Shown here piece after piece: positions 56,612 to 64,000 of a stretch of DNA of 64,000 bases. This DNA is from Berberis thunbergii (lineage: Eukaryota; Streptophyta; Magnoliopsida; Ranunculales; Berberidaceae): NCBI GenBank assembly GCA_003290165.1, contig QNQO01000197.1, forward strand, positions 558,001 to 622,000, written 5' to 3'. A model generated the notes under the pieces. The model was given only the letters and a program-made list of their open reading frames with translations, was not told where the DNA came from and searched no databases. The translations under genes and the position numbers were made by a program. The number at the start of each line of letters is the position of its first letter. Position 1 is the stretch's first letter.

Positions 56612-57231
56612 AAAATGCCAAATTACCATTTTCTTCTTTGATTCAAAAGGCGAGGGGCAATAATGATCTAAACGAGAGATTTATGATATTTTTTCATAGT
56701 ATTCACTTCAATATCGTAATCTTATTCTTGATGAAGTTTTTGATTGTTTTGTTTAGGATTGATTCCAAAGCTATCTGGATTATATACAAACAAAAATATT
56801 GCTTTCTAGAAACTTTACTGTAAATTCACATTTCAGCATGTTCTATCGGTTCAAATTAGTTATTCCAAATTCCATTGACTATAAAATTTGAAGGCACTAA
56901 AAAATGCGTTAATTGTGTGTGGAAACAATCTCCTGACAATGTAGCCAGATAAGAGAAGTTCAGACACTGCCTTGTTCCTCCCCCGCCTCAATATCGAAGG
57001 AGAAAGTAAAATAACAGACTTTGTTTGGATTAAGGCAAACTCCAACACTTTTGACTTAGTCATACATTCTTGTAAACTTGTTTATTTTGCATTCACTTCT
57101 GCTAATTGTCAATCAATTACAATTAACTACTCGTGATTGGCCTAACAGTCAATATCAAAATTTTCTGATTTAAGCCAGCTGTGTAAACCGGTAATAAGTG
57201 CCTAAAAAAATTTCATGCATCTACATGGTCA
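56612..57231. other. Spacer without recognisable gene
   Basis: A minus-strand frame at 56860-57063 (MTKSKVLEFALIQTKSVILL) has no recognised family. Nothing else is supported. Confidence 0.4.
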
Positions 57232-57239
57232 GTTCAAAC

Positions 57240-57814
57240 CAAGGAATGCAATTTCGCGAAATCATGCGAAATTTCGACAATAATTTCGTTTTTTTGAAAT
57301 TAAGAAAAAAAGGGTGAAAAAATAAATACATTTTTTTTGGGTTTTTTCGAAAATTTTTGAAGTTTTTTTCATAAATTTCGTTTTCGTTTTTTCATGAAAA
57401 TACAAAAATAACTACTAAAATTACAATTTTTTGAGGGTTTTTTTTCAAAATAATTCGGGGTTTTTTCATAAATTTCGAGGTTTTTTCTAATTATCATTTC
57501 TTTTATTATTTATTTTTTTAAACCACTCCCTAATTTTCTAATTATCATTTCTTCTAAGTATATATTGATTTTAAAACCACTCACTGATTTTCTAATTATA
57601 TATTGATTTCATGTTTGTTTCATTTCTTAGTATCTAGACTTCATTTAATGTGTTTAATAGATTGATTTAATTGTTTTCACATATTTTATATACCTTCGAA
57701 ATTCATTATATATATTTCATATATTCTCAAAATTTTTACGTTATTTTTTACATATCGAAATTTCTTAAATCCATGAGACCGAAATTAACACGAAAAACGA
57801 AATCACAATCCTTG
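57240..57814. mobile_element. 575-bp hAT-like element rich in ATTTCG words
   Basis: Ends CAAGGAATGCAATTTCG and, inward from the right, CAAGGATTGTGATTTCG. Flanking 8-mers GTTCAAAC (57232-57239) and GTTAAACC (57815-57822) match at six positions. The interior is unusually rich in ATTTCG and TTTTTTC words on both strands. Confidence 0.7.
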
Positions 57815-57822
57815 GTTAAACC

Positions 57823-60290
57823 ATGGAGTTCGCTATTTTCACTGTATTGAGAATCGAGGTTTAGGAAGATGATAAACACCCAAAACATTGATTTTTACAT
57901 CCCAAAATATACAATTGTTAAGTTCAATTATCCAATAACTAGGAATTCAAGCACAAATCTCAAATTATGCACAAAGTGACACAATAAGGCTAAATTCAAC
58001 AACTAGAAGGCCCATTGGGAGTTCACATGCTTTCATAAGGAGTAAAAACTTTCAATTTCAATACCTATGAAGTCAAGCCAATAAAGCATCAACAACTACA
58101 GATCTCGAGAAAATCAACTTGAAGATTTGAATGTCCACATGGCCAACTTTATCATAAAAAAAAACTCTACAATGCATGTTTCTTTATTCAACTTCAACGC
58201 CTTTCCTTATTTTACTCAACCATGTTTACTTGTTTCACTCAACCATGTTTCTTTGTTTCACTCAATCATGTTTCCTTATTTCACTCAAACCCTTTTTACC
58301 TATAAAAATTACATACATTGAATTCATAAGGGGAGAGTTTTTCTTAGAGAGTTTTTTTTTTGTAGTTCTTAGCCTTATATTTTTGCTTGATAGAAAAGTA
58401 CATGTACTACATTCCAACATTTTAATTTTTCCATTGAAGTAGAAGTGAGTTAATTTTTTGTTTCTCTTTCTCTTTTAACTTTTAGTTTATTCTCACTATT
58501 CATGAAGAGCTAATTTCCTCTCTCAAGAGGAAGAGATTGAGCTCCATGAAGATATAATGATAGTTAGACTGTGTTTCATTTAGAAAGTAAAATTGAACAA
58601 TGAATTGTAAGAAGTATTTCGAAATAAGGCTTTATTTGTTAAATGGATAATGATTTTGATTCGAATAAATAAATTATTTCCATGTCTTTTAGGATTTTTC
58701 CAATGAAAAAATAATCAAAATTCAATAATGTTTTAGAAATAAAACAATGGATTTTGTCAAAGTTTGAGGGAAATGAAAAGACATTTTACTTCTTTAATCC
58801 CACAACTCAAGTCATGTAGGTTGAAAAACTATGCGATTTGAGTATTTTGTGAGAAATTGAAATTACATTATACAATCATTATGTTAGAATTGGGTGATTC
58901 TCATACCTTGAGATTTCTCTATATTCATTTTTGTTACGAGTTAATTATTTTGTTTAGGAATCATATCATTTCTCAACATCTCAACATTCATTATTTTGCT
59001 ATTCTCTTTATTCTTTAAATTAAAATTCAAATATTGTCTTCTAATCTAAGTGAAGTAGTCGATAATCCATACTTCCACTATGCATTGTTGAAATGTATTG
59101 TAGGTTGAAGGAAAAAAATGAAAAAAAAAATATTTCTTTGATATGATGTCGAAAATCATGCAACGACGTTAATATCAGTTTTTGGCATCAATCAAATGGC
59201 TCCGCTACACATCACTTAGTGAAGGAAGACATTCTTGAAGATACAACTTTGGAGACAATAGAGAAGATTTTAATTTCTTTAATATTACAGAAATATTTGG
59301 GGTAATTTTCAGCAGATAACAGAAACAACACAGCAGCAAACGACTCAAACAGTGTCCATTTAAAGTGAAAATTTTACAGAAAATTTCTTGACAGTCCCAT
59401 GAATTTTTGTAATGTTTTCAGATTTTTTTGAAGTTGATTGCCTGTTGAACAAATTCGTTTTAAAAATGAGTGATAAAACTGCGGAATTGCCTAAGATTTG
59501 CTTGAAGATATTTTTATGTTTATTTTTTATTTGTAGTTTCATCAATTGGACATTGTTTGGTGTTTGTTTATGTTTCTGCATCTTAACGAATTGCGTGGTT
59601 GCCTATGTTAATAAACTATCATAAGCAGATATGGCAGACCTAGCCCTGTTTTTGAAACTGGTGGGATTTCATCACCCACGCCGGATCACTCCAGCTGTGT
59701 TAAACCGAGACACATAATAAAATAAACTAAGGTTAGAGAAAATTAAAACGGTGTTCATAAGACAACTAAGACCAAGGTTAATCTGCTAAATTTTGTGTTG
59801 CCCAAAGTTAAACATGACATTGGGTTTAATCATTCAATGAACTCCGGGAGGTCGCTGCCACATGGGGTAACTCACCTAGTACGCCGAGTCACTAGAGCGG
59901 TGGCACAAGTACACACACCCTAAGTACGTATCTGACATGCATCTTTCTCATATCAATCAGTTTACAGAGCGGTAACACATGTACAATTCTTAATTAGACC
60001 ACGTGATCTCTTATACTTGTGCAATAATCCAGCTTCTTGCAAGCGTAACTCTGACCTCCAGATTTTGGACTTTGTACTGTTGGATACAAGCTTTTAGGAT
60101 CAGCTGTTAGCACCCTATCTAATCAGGCAATAATAGATAACAACGTAATGCCCACTGGTTTCAATCAATCTTGCCCCTCACAGATTAACAAGATAAAATC
60201 TCATTAAAACATTGTTGGCTTAGATTTGGCATTTGTGTGGTTCAAAAATGCTTGTGCATGCTTTCTTAGCAATCATCTAGGGATAATTGA
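57823..60290. other. Spacer with a short tandem repeat
   Basis: AT-rich. At about 58205-58290 a 24-bp unit, TTTCACTCAACCATGTTTCT-like, is repeated about four times. The stretch 59640-60280 is more GC-balanced and may be LTR or leader of the gypsy element that follows, but I could not define its ends. No gene is supported. Confidence 0.45.
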
Positions 60291-60479
60291 TCTTGTGTTT
60301 TGTCACTATCATCTTTCCATCTCATTTTTTTTCTTTTATGAAAATTTGGAAACGACCCAGCAAACGCTTGGTTTGTACCCAAAATTTTTCTGGCCACTCT
60401 AATCCACTATTTGTCTTTTCACCACACTCGTCTCCACATACCTCCCTTCACTCTCAAATTAAAGATCCTAATATGCACA

Positions 60480-61750
60480 TATGCATTAAGCTATCCCCTA
60501 TCAGGACAACTCAATTTAAGATCCGACCAACTATTATTAAGATGTTGCCGAATTTTTATGAGCATGATTGAGAAAGCCCATATGTCCATCTTGGAAAGTT
60601 TCTTAAAGTTTGTAGTACTTTTAAGAACCAAAATATAGTTGAGCAAAATGTTAGACTTCGCTTGTTTTCTTTCTCTTTTGAGGATTGGGCCACCTCATGG
60701 TTAAATTCCCTCCATGCCAATTCCATCAAATAATGTAAGGATTTAGTAAGAAAGTTTCTAGCGACGTACTTCCCGTGAGAAAGACCCTAGAAATTAGAAA
60801 ATAAATTGAAGATTTTACTCAAACACATGATGAACTCTTTTAAGAAGCATGGGATCGTTTCAAGATTTACTCATCAAGTGACCCCATCATGGCTTTGAAA
60901 AATGAATGCTAGTGCAAAGTTTCTATAATGGATTGATTGTCGAATCTAGAAATATGATCTAATCCATGCACCAAGGGAAATTCATGCATAAAACTGGTAC
61001 TGATGCTTATACCTTTTTAAGTGAACTTGCAGACGATTCTCGACAATGGACTGCCCATAGAGACTTGAAATCTAGTTCTTCTAGAAAATCACGTCTATTT
61101 GTACCAAATGAAGATTCCAAACCAGATATCAAAACCTTCCTCAAGGACTTTGCTAAGGAAATTAAATCTATTGTGACGAAGTCTGCATCTGAAGCCAAAT
61201 AGCAGACTTCTAAGCCATGAACCTTTTGCCTCAAAGGAGATCATATAGATTATGATTGTCTTTTAACTTCAGGTGGCAATGAACCTCAAGAGGAGGTGTG
61301 TGTATTTAACAGTGAACGTAAATAAAAATCATTCGATCAAACATACACATCTGCAACTCAACATCACTCTAACATTTCCTATGGTGGTGACTTTTATGAA
61401 CAACCACCTAGAAGTTTAGGGAATCCTTCTGGGTTTCAACACCTTAGGCAACCTAGTAGACAAGCCCACAACTCACGCACCTATCCCAAACAGGTTCAAT
61501 ATGGACTTCAATCTAACCAATGGCAAAAAAAATAATATCCACCACAAGGAAAACCTCTTTCATACCAGCAAAACAGCTTGTGAACCTTTCTATGACACAT
61601 GTCCCTCATAATTTCTACGGTCAACCTCAACTTAGCAACTCCCGGAACTTGGTACATCAAACTCAATATGTTTCTCATTTACCACCTCCAAAACCATCAT
61701 TGGAGGATATGATGCACCAATGAATGACAACCAATGTTGTTAATTCTCAA
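60480..61750 (+). pseudogene. Athila-like gag remnant
   Basis: FKIRPTIIKMLPNFYEHD, a TGA, then ESPYVHLGKFLKVCSTFKNQ and RLRLFSFSFEDWATSWLNSL form the Retrotrans_gag core in one frame. Later, RQWTAHRDLKSSSSRKSRLF and the lower-complexity linker follow. Several stops break the frame. Confidence 0.75.
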
Positions 61751-62289
61751 GTCATCCACCAACTTTAACAACATTTGCAACATTTGACCGTGGGAAGGAA
61801 AAAATGAACATTCCCCAATCAACCCATCCCTCATCCAAAAGGTGCTTCCCAAGCCCATGTCAATGAAATTGGTAGTAGTGTTGATTCACATGGAGAAGTT
61901 AAAGTTGTCACCACCCTTCGCTCTGGCCGAACATTTAATAATTACATAATACAACCAAGACAATTGTATGTGATTTCAAAAGAGAGCATTCATAAACCAA
62001 TAGAGAACGCTAAAGGTTTTTCTCAAACTAGTTTGGACTCACCCTTACAGCTTTTCGTAGAGCCAAAAAAATATATACCTAAGACACCTTTCCCAAAGCC
62101 CTTTTAGGTAACAAAAAAAAGAAGTAATTTCAAGAAACATCAACATCCCTCTTTTGTCTGCTATTCAGCAAGTACGAATCTATGCAAAAAAATTCAAGGA
62201 CATCCTGTATTAAAAAGAGAAAAATGGAAGAACTTGAAATTGCATGCCTTACGAGCGATGCCACGTCGCTTATTTAATAAATTAGAGTA

Positions 62290-62769
62290 GTTAAGTATAG
62301 GGATCCAGGAACCCCTACTGTACCATGTTTCATTAGGAAATACTTTGAAAGTTGTGCCTTGATCGACTTAGGATCGAGTGTGAATCTCTTACCTTATCAT
62401 ATATATTTAGAACTTGGGCGGAATGAGATGCAACCAACAAAGATAGTTCTTAAGCTAGCAGATGAGTCAAAACAATACCCTAGAGGAATAGTTCTGGATG
62501 TAATTGTCCAAGTTGAAGATTTTTATTATCCAGTTGATTTCATCATCTTAGACACTAGCCCGAGTCCAAATAATCAAATTCATGTCATCTTAGGGCGACT
62601 CTTCTTAGCAACCATGGAGGCCAACATCAGCTATAGAAGCGGTAGCATGTTTGTTTCCTTTGGGAACCTTAAAGCTGAATTGAATATTTTTAAGGCCTTG
62701 CAAAGGAGATATGATCTCGATATGATTGAAGGAGGAAGAAGAAGAAGTCTGTATGATTCAATCTTTTGA
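62290..62769 (+). pseudogene. Athila-like aspartic protease
   Basis: An open frame of 136 codons from the Met at 62359, with coding sequence extending upstream. It begins MIDLGSSVNLLPYHIYLELG, where DLG replaces the usual DTG/DSG, as in many Athila-type elements. Then come IVQVEDFYYPVDFIILDT, HVILGRLFLATMEANI and SGSMFVSFGNLKAELNIF. This is the longest undamaged coding piece of the element. Confidence 0.8.
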
Positions 62770-63199
62770 GCCTATGACTCAATCGTCACTAGATGACGTA
62801 TTGCTTCGTTGTCTTTCACACTTTGGTATGAAATTAGATATGGACGAGGCTATTAAAGAGGTCAACAGTGTGTTGGATAATCTGCCCATAATGCATATAC
62901 TTGAATCTAAGTCATTATCACTTATCAATATGTGGAAGAGTTGTATTCATCATCTTCCTTCATATAACAGTCACAAGAGAGTGACTCATCCTCAAGCTCT
63001 CAGAAATCACTAGAACATAAGTCTTTACTAAATGAACTGAGATATGCATTTCTCGGTCTTGAGGATAATTATCCAATGATTATTGTCTCAGATCTCACTG
63101 AGGAACATAGTGACAAGTTGTTGGGAGTCCTTAAAGCTCACAAGTCATCCATTGCTTGGAATATTCATGACATTAAGGGTGTTGACCTTACTGTCTATT

Positions 63200-64000
63200 A
63201 GCATCATATTTATTTGGAAAATGAAACCAAAACCTCTAGAGAGCCCCAGCGACGTCTAAATCCCATTTTGAAAGATTTCGTAAAAGAAAAAGTGTTGAAA
63301 CTCTTGAATGCAAACATCATCTATGTTATCTCTGATAGCCAATGGGTTAGCCCAATCCATGTAGTTTCTAAGAAGTCAGGAATTATAGTCATCGAAAATT
63401 AGAACAATGAACTTGTGCCACAAAGAGTGAAAAAAATGATGGAGAGTATGCATTGATTATCATAAGTTGAACTCTAATACTCGAAAAGATCACTTTTCCC
63501 TTCCCTTTATTGATCAGATGCTTGAGAGGCTAGTGGATCATCCTTACTATTGTTTTTTTGGATGGATATTATGGATACAATCAAATCCCTATTGCACAGG
63601 AGGATCAAGAGAATACCACATTTACTTGTCCTTTTGGTACCTATGCTTATCGTCGCATGCCTTTTGGGTTATGCAACGCACCCACGACATTTCAAAGATG
63701 CATGTTTAGTGATATGGTGGAAAATTTTCTTGAGATCTTTATGGATGATTTTTCAATATTCGGTTCATCTTTTGACAAATGTCTACATCACCTCTCACTT
63801 GTCTTAGAGCATTGCGAAGAAAAATGTCTTGTTCTAAATTGGGAAAAAGTGTCACTTCATGGTGAAGCAAGGCATTGTTCTTAGGCACGTTCTCTCCAAA
63901 AGGAAATGAAGTGGACAAAACTAAGATTGATTTTATTTCATTTCTTCCGTTCCAAAATCTGTTAAAGATGTGCAATCTTTCTTAGGTCATGCTAGATTTT
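63200..64000 (+). pseudogene. Athila-like reverse transcriptase (partial)
   Basis: QRRLNPILKDFVKEKVLKLL, VYRLSYKLNSNTRKDHFSLP-type sequence and FIDQMLERLVDHPYYCFF. After a frame change near 63555: GYYGYNQIPIAQEDQENTTF, FGTYAYRRMPFGLCNAPTTF and FMDDFSIFGSSFDKC. The catalytic Asp pair is present in FMDD. Another frame change near 63850 and a TAG after CLVLNWEKVS follow. The last bases read FLGHARF, the connection to RNase H, and run off the window. Confidence 0.85.

Larger units (their letters stand above)
60300..64000 (+). mobile_element. Athila-like Ty3/gypsy element, right end outside window
   Basis: Gag (60500-61700), protease (62359-62769) and reverse transcriptase (about 63200-64000) in order on the + strand; the RT continues past the window edge. 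Frequent stops and frame changes mean it is non-autonomous. Protein style (DLGSSVNLLP protease, FMDDFSIFG polymerase box) matches the Athila/Tat branch. Confidence 0.75.

Noticed and set aside
59412..59624. 70-codon hydrophobic frame
   Set aside because: AT-rich sequence gives Phe/Leu/Cys-rich frames by chance; no start context or family support.
1..64000. CRISPR arrays, tRNA and rRNA genes
   Set aside because: No regularly spaced short repeats with unique spacers were seen, and no tRNA cloverleaf or rRNA-like core was recognised by eye on either strand; a tRNA scan would be decisive.

Overview
The window looks like a repeat-dense stretch of a eudicot nuclear genome. The evidence is plant-type gene fragments with GT-AG introns, a TNP2-type CACTA transposase, plant Ty3/gypsy lineages (Tat/Retand-like and Athila-like), plant LINEs, hAT-like non-autonomous elements, AT-rich spacers and no bacterial operon structure. 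I cannot fix the genus from sequence alone. Only one gene looks intact: a small HMA-domain (heavy-metal-associated) protein in four exons at 51860-54563 on the + strand.

Layout. (1) 1-9601: right-hand part of a CACTA DNA transposon lying in minus orientation. Its terminal inverted repeat ends at 9601 and is followed inward by a palindromic subterminal repeat array. The interior is a mosaic of single exons, each with splice signals, from unrelated host genes, almost all on the minus strand: HIRA, a CHY zinc-finger protein, an AINTEGUMENTA-like/PLETHORA factor, a possible Rif1-like exon, a possible SWIB exon, leucine aminopeptidase, TRM82/WDR4 and condensin-II CAP-D3. (2) 9602-about 21975: a second CACTA element, head-to-head with the first, with its own subterminal array, a decayed TNP2 transposase, a decayed Transposase_24-type second gene, and further host fragments (MBF1, GH3 auxin conjugase, FAAH-type amidase, GH3-family beta-glucosidase). 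(3) 21976-30722: a Tat/Retand-like gypsy element in + orientation that keeps gag, protease, a minus-strand Transposase_28-type ORF and a 3' LTR but has no recognisable RT/RNase H/integrase. A structurally perfect 554-bp TRIM with TGACT target duplications sits inside it. (4) about 30950-36650: a second gypsy element in minus orientation with integrase, RNase H, RT and gag remnants, a TGGCGCC primer-binding site and a 76-bp tandem array downstream of integrase. (5) about 36650-40900: a decayed LINE, minus strand.

(6) 40900-49100: a pile-up of non-autonomous DNA elements: a 156-bp hairpin MITE; a 2.1-kb inverted-repeat element with hAT-like ends; a 1.8-kb fold-back element built of three 190-bp tandem units facing three inverted copies; and a 2.65-kb hAT-like element carrying a nested 0.8-kb hAT-like element. 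(7) 49100-55200: a hairpin MITE, a 5'-truncated LINE insertion with a 14-bp target duplication, and the HMA-domain gene with retroposon debris in its long third intron. (8) 55200-57820: three more inverted-repeat/hAT-like elements. (9) 57820-60290: spacer. (10) 60300-64000: an Athila-like gypsy element (gag, protease, RT) running off the right edge.

Taken together, this is mostly a transposon graveyard. Its most interesting feature is the pair of head-to-head CACTA elements that have acquired exons from at least ten host genes. Splice sites and exon phase are largely kept while many reading frames carry stops, so chimeric transcripts or small RNAs against the parent genes are possible but unproven.
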